In this document: piece by piece, positions 49,847 to 57,904 of the stretch
Layout of the letters: the number at the start of each line of letters is the position of its first letter
Numbering within the stretch: position 1 is the stretch's first letter
DNA from: Salifodinibacter halophilus
GTDB lineage: Bacteria > Pseudomonadota > Gammaproteobacteria > Nevskiales > Salinisphaeraceae
Assembly (NCBI GenBank): GCA_012999515.1
Contig: JABEEB010000001.1
Coordinates: 682,001-746,000, forward strand
Direction of reading: 5' to 3'
Length of the DNA: 64,000 nt
Made by a program: the position numbers and the translations under genes
The notes under the pieces: model-generated
Databases searched by the model: none
Told to the model about the DNA's origin: nothing
Seen by the model: the letters and a program-made list of their open reading frames with translations, nothing else

Positions 49847-50644
49847 TTACTCGCTATACCCCTTATCGGAGCTATTACCGAAATACTTCTTGTGAATTTC
49901 GGCGTAAGTACCGTTTTCCTTGAGCGTAGCAAGCGCCTTGTTGACTTTCTTGGCCAGTGCCTTTTCACCTTTCCGGAAAGCGATGCCAAACCCGCTACCG
50001 AAGTATTTCTTCGGTTTGGTTAGCTTGGGACCGATTTGCTTATACTTACCCGGATGTTTCTCGATCAATGACGCGTGGCCGGTAATTTCATCGAAAAACG
50101 CGACATCCACTCGGCCTGTCGACATATCCGTGGTTACGCCACTGGCATTTTTATAACGTTTGATCGTGGCAATATCGTCATATTCGGCAGTAACGTAATC
50201 ATCCTGAACGGTACCCCGCTGCACGCCGATATTCTTGCCTTTTAAGCTCTTTTTACCAATTTCTTGAAGCGAGCTACTTTTCGGAATATAAAAAGCCGAC
50301 GGCACGACGATATACGGGTTCGAAAACAACACATGCTTTTTACGCCGTTTATTGATGGTCATCGAGGACATGATGGCGTCGTACTTATGTGCCATTAACC
50401 CCGGTATGATTCCGTTCCAAGACTGTGGCGTCCATTCACATTCCAGGCCAGCTTGCTTGCACATGGCATTACCGAGCTCGATATCGAAGCCTTTCAATTG
50501 ACCGCTCGGTGTTGTGTATTCCATCGGCCGGTACGGTGGATTGGTCGCGATCGTGATCGACTGGGCTGCCTGTGCGCTACTAATCAGACCAACGAGAAGT
50601 GCGAGCGCAACAAGAACGATGGATTTAAACTGTCTAATTGGCAT
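49847..50644 (-). CDS. Basic amino-acid ABC transporter binding protein (HisJ/ArgT/AotJ-like)
   Basis: A 265-residue periplasmic family 3 solute-binding protein. The signal peptide is residues 1-26 (start MPIRQFK, hydrophobic core, end SAQA). The mature part begins SITIATNPPYRPMEY and has MCKQAGLEC, the short disulfide loop of the lysine/arginine/ornithine-binding group. MTINKRRKKHVLFSNPY is also typical. The frame opens at 50695, but the AGAGGA ribosome site and signal peptide support 50644. It is separated by about 3.6 kb of foreign DNA from the matching permease genes on the same strand. Ligand is inferred as arginine/ornithine. Confidence 0.85.
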   Translation of the reverse strand: MPIRQFKSIVLVALALLVGLISSAQAAQSITIATNPPYRPMEYTTPSGQLKGFDIELGNAMCKQAGLECEWTPQSWNGIIPGLMAHKYDAIMSSMTINKRRKKHVLFSNPYIVVPSAFYIPKSSSLQEIGKKSLKGKNIGVQRGTVQDDYVTAEYDDIATIKRYKNASGVTTDMSTGRVDVAFFDEITGHASLIEKHPGKYKQIGPKLTKPKKYFGSGFGIAFRKGEKALAKKVNKALATLKENGTYAEIHKKYFGNSSDKGYSE

Positions 50645-51061
50645 AGTGTTTCCTCTGACCGCTAGTGATACTGATCTATTAAGCAACCGTAGCATACCGA
50701 GTGGTCAAAGACATGTGCCAAGTTTGTCCAAATAAATGGTGGCTTCAGCGGCATAAACTTTGAAGTTTTATTGGACTTGGACAACGATACAGTTTATAAG
50801 GGGCATGAATCCGTTGATAGCCATGGACACGTCAGTTTGACCATACGCCACCGCTGACCGAGCGTAGATCTTTGGGCTACATCAGCGTTTACTCGTGAGT
50901 ATCAATTAGCTCACTGTTTGGCAATGCCATAGCGTCTCTGGCGGCTATCATCGTCTTTCAAACAGATCACATATTCGCTCGACATGAGAACGTGCGCAAG
51001 GCGTCCAATAGCCTTAAATCATACGGGTTCATATTAGAAGAACGGCAGGGAGTTATTAGCG
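50645..51061. promoter_or_regulatory. AT-richer gap between binding protein and LysE-type exporter
   Basis: A 417-bp divergent gap of visibly lower GC than the neighbouring genes. Promoters for both genes should be here but I could not assign them with confidence. No open frame looks coding. The base composition changes here and stays lower through the exporter and mobile patch, which suggests that foreign DNA begins near 50.7 kb. Confidence 0.4.
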
Positions 51062-51682
51062 TTGGTGACGGCGACAGTTAAAGGCTATTTTCTTTCTCTA
51101 TCTCTTATCGTTGCAATTGGAAGCCAAAACGCATTTATTCTGCGCCAGGGTTTGCATCGATCGCACGTAAGCATAGTGGTCGCAATATGCATACTATGCG
51201 ACGTTTTGCTGTTCTCTTTGGGTGCGCTTGGGGGAGGCGCAATGGTCGAGGGCAAGAGTCTGTTTGCCGACGCCATCAGAATTTTAGCGGTGGGCTTTTT
51301 AGGAGCCTATGGGATGGTCGCACTGCGCTCGGCACTTCGGGGTGGCGGCAGTCTAGACGCAGCCAATGAAACACGTGGCGGTGGGAGGCTTAGCGTAGCC
51401 TTGGGCGCGTTGGCAGTCACACTCTTAAATCCTCACGTGTATTTGGATACGGTCGTGCTGTTTGGAGGGCTTGCGAGTGGCCATGACTTCGGCTACAGGG
51501 CTGCACTTGTAGCCGGTGCGGTCGCGGGTTCCGCGACTTGGCTTGCGGGACTTGGGTTTGGGGCAGCGAAGCTTCAGCCACTCATGCGATCTCCTCGTGT
51601 ATGGCAGATATTAGATGCAGGGATTGCGGTAGTTATGTGGTCGATTGCGGGCATGCTGGTGGTCGAGTTCCTGACCCAGTGA
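51062..51682 (+). CDS. LysE/ArgO-family basic amino-acid exporter
   Basis: A 206-residue inner-membrane exporter with six predicted helices. SQNAFILRQGLHRSH near residue 20 and LAVTLLNPHVYLDTVVLFGG near 118-137 are diagnostic of LysE/ArgO, which expel excess lysine and arginine. The start is uncertain: TTG at 51062 or GTG one codon on. Codon use and GC differ from the AST genes, consistent with separate arrival. Its usual LysG/ArgP regulator is not adjacent. Confidence 0.85.
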   Translation: MVTATVKGYFLSLSLIVAIGSQNAFILRQGLHRSHVSIVVAICILCDVLLFSLGALGGGAMVEGKSLFADAIRILAVGFLGAYGMVALRSALRGGGSLDAANETRGGGRLSVALGALAVTLLNPHVYLDTVVLFGGLASGHDFGYRAALVAGAVAGSATWLAGLGFGAAKLQPLMRSPRVWQILDAGIAVVMWSIAGMLVVEFLTQ

Positions 51683-51875
51683 CTACCCAAGATGTGTCCT
51701 CAAGAAATGGGATCAGAACCAATTTCTGCTTGCAGTCATCGGCTTCAGCAGTGATCTGACGCTTGGTGTCCTGAAACAACTCGCGCCGAGTATGCTGTCC
51801 TAGCCGCAAGGCCCTAGATAGTGTCGTCACGAGCTACGGTTAAATAGATGTTTCTCCATAGCTGAAGGTATCCCG
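51683..51875. other. Non-coding remnant DNA before the IS5 fragment
   Basis: 193 bp between the exporter and the IS5-type transposase remnant. A 66-codon minus-strand frame has no recognisable relatives. The sequence probably includes the left end of the broken IS5-type element (around 51810-51875), but I could not fix its terminal inverted repeat because the right end is missing. Confidence 0.35.
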
Positions 51876-52046
51876 ATGACCAATTCATATCGTCGCCACG
51901 ACATCTCTGACAAGGACTGGGCACTGCTGGAGCCTCACCTGCCAGGGAGAGCAGGCCAATGGGGCGGAATGGCGAAGGACAACCGTAATTTCATTAATGC
52001 TGGGCGGATGCAGGCTCTGAGTGCAACACCATTAATGCGTCGATGA
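51876..52046 (+). pseudogene. IS5-family transposase, N-terminal remnant
   Basis: A 56-codon frame. Its first 42 residues (YRRHDISDKDWALLEPHLPG then WGGMAKDNRNFINA) are the start of an IS5-family (IS427-like) DDE transposase of about 250 residues. Homology stops after FINA, close to where an IS30-type end begins (52005). All catalytic residues are lost, so it cannot act. It marks a junction between two insertion elements. Confidence 0.8.
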
Positions 52047-52098
52047 CGGAGCTTCATGGTACTTCGCCATCTGCTTGCTCATCACCTCAATGGGACAC
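52005..52098 (-). mobile_element. IS30-type terminal remnant, copy A
   Basis: About 94 bp resembling 53734-53826, the transposase-distal end of the IS30 fragment, with roughly 83-85% identity by hand alignment and one 1-base gap. Copy A is all that remains of this element. Its right end reads directly into the tetR gene, supplying the last codons of that protein. Confidence 0.65.
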
Positions 52099-52749
52099 GT
52101 GGCCAGAGGCCATCAGATAAGCATGACACAAGGTAGTTAGCTCGCGTCTCAAGATGCCGATCTTGCTTGGTGGAGCACCCTCTTCAATCACCATACGCAC
52201 CATCCCGACGAGAGCCGTACGGACTGAGAAGACCACTGAATCGAGGTTGGCGATGGTCGCATCGGACGCGCTTTCCAGAAGATGTCGAAGCACCGTGTCG
52301 ATTCTCACGACCAGCGCCGCTTGTAACTCAGCAACTTCCAAAGCAGGACTCAGTTGGTAGAGCGCGCGTGATATGTCGATGCGCGCGAGTTTCGCATCTA
52401 GATAGTCGGCAACAACCCCATTCGCGATGACAGCCAATGTCTGCCCCCGGTAGCGCAGCAGGCTCGCTTCCATGGCTGTACCGATGTGATCGAGATGCTG
52501 TCGCAGGACTTCATGAAACAACGCATCCTTGTTGGGAAAGTACTGATACAGCGTGCCGACGGATACACCCGCACGATCCGATATGTCCGTGGTCGTCAAT
52601 CGAGCTGCACCCTTGGACAGCAAAACCTGAATCGTCGCCTCGATGATTGCCGTTACGGTCGCTTTGGATCGTTGCTGACGCGGCATCTTGCGGGGGCATA
52701 GGCGGTTGGCGGGTGATTCATCCATATGCGAATACAAAAACTGAAGCAT
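52087..52749 (-). CDS. TetR-family repressor
   Basis: A regulator of up to 220 residues. The HTH lies near residues 27-72 (TVTAIIEATIQVLLSKGAAR, then GVSVGTLYQYFPNKDALF), a textbook TetR recognition helix; the rest is the helical ligand domain. The ATG at 52749 overlaps a 14-bp palindrome, so a later start at 52725 (MDESPANR) or 52686 (MPRQQRSK) is quite possible. The gene is divergent from an NAD(P)-dependent dehydrogenase, its probable target. The C terminus (GHVSH) runs into an IS30 remnant, so a few original residues may be missing. Confidence 0.85.
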   Translation of the reverse strand: MLQFLYSHMDESPANRLCPRKMPRQQRSKATVTAIIEATIQVLLSKGAARLTTTDISDRAGVSVGTLYQYFPNKDALFHEVLRQHLDHIGTAMEASLLRYRGQTLAVIANGVVADYLDAKLARIDISRALYQLSPALEVAELQAALVVRIDTVLRHLLESASDATIANLDSVVFSVRTALVGMVRMVIEEGAPPSKIGILRRELTTLCHAYLMASGHVSH

Positions 52750-52755
52750 TCTTCA
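52742..52755. promoter_or_regulatory. Candidate TetR operator in the divergent promoter
   Basis: TGAAG-CATT-CTTCA is a perfect inverted repeat at the edge of the tetR frame, directly beside a consensus-like TATAAT (52756-52761) on the plus strand. The position suits a repressor that blocks both its own gene and the dehydrogenase gene. No good -35 box is seen 17 bp upstream of the TATAAT. Confidence 0.4.
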
Positions 52756-52798
52756 TATAATTTTTCCAAACGAGATGTAAGCGCAACAGGAGCTATAG

Positions 52799-53671
52799 AT
52801 GAAGGTGAGTGTGATAGGCCTTGGAGCGATGGGCAGCCATATCGCTGCCAATCTCTTGGATGCTGGTTATGACCTTACGGTTTGGAACCGAACCGCTGCC
52901 TCAACTGACGGCTTGGTCGAAGCAGGTGCGGCGAGAGCAGAGTCTGCAAGAGATGCCTTCGGATGTGATGTCGTGCTGACCACACTGTTCGACGATGCAG
53001 CCATTCGAACTGTCCTTCTGGATGGTGAGGCACTTGCAGGTGCGGCGGAGGGGACGATCCATGTCTGTATGTCGACTATTTCCACAGAGCTCGTAGATGA
53101 TCTGATCGAAGTGCATCGCTCACGCGGCATCAGGTATGTTGCTGCACCGATGTTTGGCCGAGCGGACATGGCAGCAGCGGCGAAGCTGAACATGGCCATG
53201 GCGGGAGCGCCCGAGGATGTGGAGCCTGCCGAGCCCGTGCTTAGCGCGCTCGGCCAGATCTGGCTCATCGGTAAGGACCCTCGACTCGGACATCTATCAA
53301 AAATCGCCGGCAACTTCATGATCGGTTGTGCTATTGAAACGATGGCGGAGAGCACTGCACTCATCGAATCACGCGGCGGCGATCCAGCGCCTTTCATATC
53401 AATGTTGAGCGAGACGCTCTTCGCTTCTCCTGTCTACAAGTCCTACGGAGCCGCGATCGCAAGCGGCGAGTCACCGGGTGCACCGTCCGGTCTAAAGCTT
53501 CCACAGAAGGATGTTGGTCTGACTCTGAAGGAAGGGCGTACGACAGGGCTCTCCCTACCGTTGGCCGAACTGCTGCAGGATCGCCTTCAGACAGCGGAAA
53601 ACGAAAGTTTGATGGACGAAGACTGGTCCATCGCCCTAGCAAAGCTGGCAAAAGGACCCCATCAGAGATAA
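52799..53671 (+). CDS. NAD(P)-dependent beta-hydroxyacid dehydrogenase-like oxidoreductase
   Basis: A 290-residue enzyme of the 3-hydroxyisobutyrate dehydrogenase/6-phosphogluconate family. The Rossmann motif GLGAMGSHIAANL is at residues 7-19, the mid-region STIS matches the substrate-site region, and K168 in HLSKIAGNFM is at the catalytic Lys position. Such enzymes oxidise small beta-hydroxyacids or reduce succinic semialdehyde and imines; the substrate is unknown here. An AGGAG ribosome site precedes the ATG. It is divergent from tetR and enclosed by IS30 remnants, so it looks like transferred cargo. Confidence 0.85.
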   Translation: MKVSVIGLGAMGSHIAANLLDAGYDLTVWNRTAASTDGLVEAGAARAESARDAFGCDVVLTTLFDDAAIRTVLLDGEALAGAAEGTIHVCMSTISTELVDDLIEVHRSRGIRYVAAPMFGRADMAAAAKLNMAMAGAPEDVEPAEPVLSALGQIWLIGKDPRLGHLSKIAGNFMIGCAIETMAESTALIESRGGDPAPFISMLSETLFASPVYKSYGAAIASGESPGAPSGLKLPQKDVGLTLKEGRTTGLSLPLAELLQDRLQTAENESLMDEDWSIALAKLAKGPHQR

Positions 53672-53733
53672 GCCGAACACTTTTCTTTTCTTTAGGATCG
53701 TTCATGGAAAGATCCAGCCCTGCCGAAATCAGA

Positions 53734-54179
53734 CGGGTGCAGTTTCTGAGTGCCACACCGTCAATGAGTGGATGATGGGGCTTCATGGCACTTCGCCATC
53801 AGCTCGCTCATCTCTCAATGGGACACTTGAAGTCGAAGCGCTTTCGCGGGCGCATGTTGAGCTCAAGCGCTACGTCATCCAATTCCTCCTGGCTGTAGAC
53901 CGATAGACCCGTTCCCTTGAGCAAGTACTGCCGTATCAGTCCATTGATATTTTCGTTGGCGCCTCTCTGCCACGGACTGTGCGGGTCGCAGAAGCAGATG
54001 GCAACGCTGGTGTTCTGGGTGATTCTGGCATGCTGCGCCATCTCGCGTCCCTGGCCATACGTTATGCTCTTCCGTGCGGCCAATGGCATGCGATATAGCA
54101 GGAGATTGCCGGCGACCTGCGTGACCCGCGAGCTAACGGTCCGGGTGTATCGGTATACCCTGCGCGCCCGGCGTTTCAT
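53734..54179 (-). pseudogene. IS30-family transposase, C-terminal fragment with element end (copy B)
   Basis: A 123-codon frame (53808-54179) covers the last part of an IS30 transposase: SITYGQGREMAQHARI, CFCDPHSPWQRGANENINGL with the catalytic Glu, then KGTGLSVYSQEELDDVALELN. The first two thirds are missing and the first 20 or so residues look unrelated. The stop lies in CPIER, and the element's end follows down to about 53734. It interrupts the stretch between the transporter permease gene and its probable binding protein. Confidence 0.75.
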
Positions 54180-54259
54180 GGCACAACGTCAACGCGTACC
54201 ACAGCCGTTGGGGCCAGTGGATACGACGCTTCCACGGAAGCGACCTGGACAGCCATGTT

Positions 54260-54982
54260 TTAAGCCGTGTTCAGATGCCGCATCAGGTATTTTTCCAGTT
54301 GCCGAAATGCTGCCTGAATTGTGAAAGTGATCAATAGATACAGTACAGCAGCGAAGATAAAGGCCACGAACGGGGTATAGAAACGCGAGTAAACGTAGTA
54401 CGCCGCACCGGTTAGATCCATGATCGTCACCGTGCTCGCAACCGAGCTGGCGTGAAGCATGAAAATCACTTCGTTGCCGTAAGCAGGCAACGCACGTCGA
54501 AACGCACTCGGAAAAATGATGCGTCGATAAACCGTTAACTTGGACATACCGTAAGCACGCGCGGCTTCAACCTCACCGGCCGCCGTCGCCCGAACCGCAC
54601 CGTAGAAAACCTCGGTCGTGTAGGCTGCCGTATTCAGCGTATACGCCATCAATGCCGGATACAGCGGATTCTGGACGAAAAACCCGAACATCGACTCCTG
54701 GATATTGGGTATAAACGCCACACCGTAGTAAGCGAGATAAAGCTGGACGAGCAGCGGCGTGCCGCGAAACACATAGGTATATAACCAAATCGGCGCACTA
54801 ATCCAGCGACTGCCGTCTCGTGCCACAGATAGTGGTACAGAAAGCAACAATCCAACGACCAGTGATATGAACACCAATTGCGCGGTGTGTACCAAGCCGG
54901 TCCAGTAATGGGCCAGCGAATTGGCCGTAAAGACCGGACTATTCGCTAACCAAGGTGCAATGTCGGCTAACCACTGGTGCAT
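54260..54982 (-). CDS. hisM: Basic amino-acid ABC transporter permease (HisM/AotM-like)
   Basis: A 240-residue inner-membrane permease with five or six helices. TGLVHTAQLVFISLVVG at the start, WLYTYVFRGTPLLVQLYLAYYG, and AYTTEVFYGAVRATAAGEVEAARAYGMS with the EAA loop near 150 match HisM closely. It pairs with HisQ in the importer for histidine, lysine, arginine and ornithine. The ATG overlaps the hisQ stop by one base. It ends about 80 bp before the IS30 fragment. In Pseudomonas the same family is named AotM. Confidence 0.88.
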   Translation of the reverse strand: MHQWLADIAPWLANSPVFTANSLAHYWTGLVHTAQLVFISLVVGLLLSVPLSVARDGSRWISAPIWLYTYVFRGTPLLVQLYLAYYGVAFIPNIQESMFGFFVQNPLYPALMAYTLNTAAYTTEVFYGAVRATAAGEVEAARAYGMSKLTVYRRIIFPSAFRRALPAYGNEVIFMLHASSVASTVTIMDLTGAAYYVYSRFYTPFVAFIFAAVLYLLITFTIQAAFRQLEKYLMRHLNTA

Positions 54983-55686
54983 CAGTGAACGCTTTTAACC
55001 CCGATTTCGAAGCGCCGTTGCAATCCGGCGATGATCAATTCAGACACCGTCGTCATCAACAGATATACCGCAGCAACTGGCAGCAAAAATAGAAATGGCT
55101 GATGGGTGTCCCGAACGCCCTGATCGGCGACATGCACCATACCGCTCAACCCAATGATCGAAACCAAAGCTGTGGCTTTCAAAAGCACCATCCAATTATT
55201 GCTAAGCCCTGGCAACGCATGGCGCATCATCAGCGGGAAACGGATGCGGCGGAATGCGAGGCGGCCAGACATGCCGAACGCCTGTGCGGCCTCCATCTGA
55301 CCAGCATCGACGGCTAGAAACGCACCGCGAAATGTCTCCGACATATAGGCCGCGTAAATCATCCCGATGATGATGATGCCGGCCGCCAACGGTTGGATAT
55401 TGATAAACCAGTCCACGCCTAAAAGCGGATTGATGGTTCGAAGTAACTGGTTTAATAAAACCTGGCCACCGTAGTACCCGAGCATTAACATTACTAGCGG
55501 CGGCACACCGCGCACGAAATTGATATAACCGGTCGCCAGCGCGTATATCGTTCGCGAGCGCGACAGCCGTGCGCTTGCCAACACCAAGCCCAAGCTAAAT
55601 GCCAACGCGAGTGAGGCCAGTGCCAATTCGGCCGTCGTCAGCATGCCCGCGAGAAATCGCGGCCCATAGCCGTGTAAATCAATCAT
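54982..55686 (-). CDS. hisQ: Basic amino-acid ABC transporter permease (HisQ/AotQ-like)
   Basis: A 234-residue permease partner of HisM. GVPPLVMLMLGYYGGQVLLN, YAAYMSETFRGAFLAVDAGQMEAAQAFGMS (EAA loop) and ALPGLSNNWMVLLKATALVSIIG are HisQ features. It overlaps hisP by 4 bp and hisM by 1 bp, so the subunits are probably translationally coupled. Substrate is inferred as arginine/ornithine from context. Confidence 0.88.
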   Translation of the reverse strand: MIDLHGYGPRFLAGMLTTAELALASLALAFSLGLVLASARLSRSRTIYALATGYINFVRGVPPLVMLMLGYYGGQVLLNQLLRTINPLLGVDWFINIQPLAAGIIIIGMIYAAYMSETFRGAFLAVDAGQMEAAQAFGMSGRLAFRRIRFPLMMRHALPGLSNNWMVLLKATALVSIIGLSGMVHVADQGVRDTHQPFLFLLPVAAVYLLMTTVSELIIAGLQRRFEIGVKSVH

Positions 55687-56450
55687 CGCGGTTCCAGAAA
55701 CTGCTGCAACCGTTTTGACTTTGGACTGACCAGGACTTCAGCCGGATCGCCCTCTTCTTCCACGCTACCGGCGTCGAGGTACATAACATGACTGGCCACA
55801 TCTCGCGCGAATGCCATCTCATGCGTAACGACGACCATGGTACGACCCTCATCAGCGAGCCCACGCATAACCCGCAGCACTTCGCCGACCAACTCCGGAT
55901 CGAGCGCAGAAGTGGGTTCATCGAAAAGCAGAACTTCCGGTTCCATAGCCAAGGCACGTGCTATCGAGCCACGCTGTTGCTGACCGCCGGACAACTGGGA
56001 TGGAAAATGATTGGCGCGGTCGGCCACGCCAACACGTTCGAGCAGATGCATGCCACGTTCACGGGCTTCTTTTTTCGGCACCCCGAGCACGTGTATCGGC
56101 GCCTCTATGACATTGTCGATAAGCGACATGTGTGCCCAGAGATTGAAATTCTGAAACACCATCGACAACCGCGAGCGTATACGCTGAATCTGCCCGGCAT
56201 CGGCCGGTTCGCGCCGCCCTCGCCGATGACGAAACTTGACCGACTCACCATGGACCAGCAGGTCGCCAGCGTCCGGACATTCCAGCAAGTTCATGCAACG
56301 CAAAAATGTGCTTTTGCCTGACCCCGAAGCACCAATCAGCGCAATTCGATCGCCCTTACGTGCAGTCAATGACAACCCGTTTAGCACTGGTTGCTCGTTG
56401 AACTGCTTGTATATATCACGAACATCGAGCGGCAGCGCCGTTTCATTCAT
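55683..56450 (-). CDS. hisP: Basic amino-acid ABC transporter ATPase (HisP/AotP-like)
   Basis: A 255-residue ATPase. Walker A is GASGSGKST near residue 38, the signature LSGGQQQRGSIARALA near 155 and Walker B VLLFDEPTSALDPE near 175-187. The insert VKFRHRRGRREPADAGQIQRIRS is typical of HisP-group ATPases. It powers the importer formed with the two permeases downstream. The order on this strand is astE, hisP, hisQ, hisM. Confidence 0.9.
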   Translation of the reverse strand: MNETALPLDVRDIYKQFNEQPVLNGLSLTARKGDRIALIGASGSGKSTFLRCMNLLECPDAGDLLVHGESVKFRHRRGRREPADAGQIQRIRSRLSMVFQNFNLWAHMSLIDNVIEAPIHVLGVPKKEARERGMHLLERVGVADRANHFPSQLSGGQQQRGSIARALAMEPEVLLFDEPTSALDPELVGEVLRVMRGLADEGRTMVVVTHEMAFARDVASHVMYLDAGSVEEEGDPAEVLVSPKSKRLQQFLEPR

Positions 56451-56532
56451 AAGGCTTTATCCGCATTTGCGGCCGACCTGAACTGATTATTACAGCCGTC
56501 ATCGACACATCGTTGAAAACAGCGCACCTTAA

Positions 56533-57600
56533 TTAGTGCGTCGTACTGGGGCAAACAGCGCGCGCCAAAAGAGCCGCCCGCGCACCGCGCTCTACTTTGG
56601 CGTTGGGAAACACCACGTAGGCCGGCTGATCCTCGACGCGAGTCTCGCCATATCCCGCATCACGTGCAATGAGCTGACCCGGCTCGAAACGAGTAAAGTT
56701 GGGCGTGTCATCGGCAAAGGCCAGCTCGAAATCCGGACCGTGCCGCACAACTTCATAATCCGTTTCGAAAAACTGCATCCGATCGGCCGGCCGTTCGGTC
56801 GGTGCGACACCCGCCACCCGGGCCGCTAGAAGACGCGCCATCGGTGCCAACGCATCGAGATCGTTGCAACCGAAAGACGCAACGCGCCCAAGCTCAAGCG
56901 TAAAGCCGCAGATATGATGGTAATGCCGACTATAATGCGAAAACGTCCAACTCGGCCCGTATTGGGACACGGCTGCCTGCAAGCCGGCCCCGGCCAAAAC
57001 CCGCCACACATAGTCTGGCGTAGCGGGCACCGATAACGGTTCCACCGCGAAAAACGGATAGTGGCTCGCGCGGATCGCGGTATGTAGATCCAAGTGTAGC
57101 GCTACAGCCGATGTGTCTGACGCCGCCCCCGTGTTATCGCCCGTGCCGTGCTCGGCCCAGAATGCATCCACCGCAGCCATGAGTTGAACCGCACGCCGAT
57201 GCTCAACGGTATCTCCGTCGTGTGCTTTATCGCGATGAAACAAACGGTTCAGATTGGTTTCGAGATAGCGCTGGCCGGCAGCAATGGCCGGCAAATGCCC
57301 CAAGATAATCAAAGTCGGCACCGCCAATGTCTGGCGCCCAGCGTCTAAATCGCGGGCCAATTGGCTGACCAGTTCGATGGGTGCGGTTTCATTGCCATGC
57401 ACACCCGCCGAAATCACCGTCGGTGCCACACCGGCAATCGGTTCAGACGGTTGCAGCGTGATTATCCCCGGCGTGCTCGCTTGGGCACTACCACCCGCAA
57501 TGGCCACGCTAAATGGCTCAAACCGATCATGTATGCAGTCATCAAGCGCGTTAAACAGTGATTCAGGTGCGGCCATATCAAACGAGGAGTCGCCCATCAC
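56533..57600 (-). CDS. astE: Succinylglutamate desuccinylase
   Basis: A 355-residue zinc hydrolase of the aspartoacylase/AstE family that ends the AST pathway by splitting succinylglutamate to succinate and glutamate. Zinc ligands fit H68 and E71 in SAGVHGNETAPIE and H173 in LHLDLHTAIR; NLNRLF, FTLELGRVASFG and YVVFPNAKV follow AstE of Escherichia coli. It is somewhat longer than the 322 aa of Escherichia coli AstE. It sits upstream of the importer ATPase, 82 bp away, not with the other ast genes. In Pseudomonas an AstE relative (aotO) also lies among transporter genes, so AotO is the alternative name. Confidence 0.86.
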   Translation of the reverse strand: MMGDSSFDMAAPESLFNALDDCIHDRFEPFSVAIAGGSAQASTPGIITLQPSEPIAGVAPTVISAGVHGNETAPIELVSQLARDLDAGRQTLAVPTLIILGHLPAIAAGQRYLETNLNRLFHRDKAHDGDTVEHRRAVQLMAAVDAFWAEHGTGDNTGAASDTSAVALHLDLHTAIRASHYPFFAVEPLSVPATPDYVWRVLAGAGLQAAVSQYGPSWTFSHYSRHYHHICGFTLELGRVASFGCNDLDALAPMARLLAARVAGVAPTERPADRMQFFETDYEVVRHGPDFELAFADDTPNFTRFEPGQLIARDAGYGETRVEDQPAYVVFPNAKVERGARAALLARAVCPSTTH

Positions 57601-57904
57601 GATCGATAGACCCTAAAAAGGTTGGTACAACATTATTATCGATACAACGCCCCTAAAGCCAGCCTGTCTGCAGTGCCACAAGCTCGCCACGATGTGCTCG
57701 AGAACCGGTCATAGTGCGAGACCACCCACGCCGGCGCCGCGTTCGTAATGTCTTGGAAATGTCGAGCCGTTGTAGCATGTCGTTGACCATAATCGCGCGT
57801 CGTTCGCTAATGCCTAAACGCTTATGGACTGAACACCGGTTGACCGGTGCGCTTCAAACGATTATTCAGATGAACATCATTCCAATTATTCATGGTGATC
57901 GCGC
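57601..57904. promoter_or_regulatory. Divergent control region between astE and the LysR gene
   Basis: A 304-bp gap. A perfect inverted repeat CACCGGT/ACCGGTG (57834-57849, 2-base centre) lies 56 bp before the LysR start. Further on, ATTATTCA occurs twice in direct orientation (57861, 57885) and ATGAA/TTCAT flank 57870-57893. LysR proteins often bind between divergent genes at T-N11-A sites, and ArgR-type half sites resemble ATTCA. Either may apply; nothing here is proven. No coding frame is convincing. Confidence 0.4.

Noticed and set aside
50645-50760. Sigma-54 promoter (TTGGCAC then TTTGA) before the binding-protein gene
   Set aside because: The second box does not have the required GC at the right distance from GG, so it does not meet the -24/-12 consensus.
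51633-51830. 66-codon minus-strand frame after the LysE-type exporter
   Set aside because: It overlaps the exporter end, has no recognised domain and lies in mosaic IS-border DNA.
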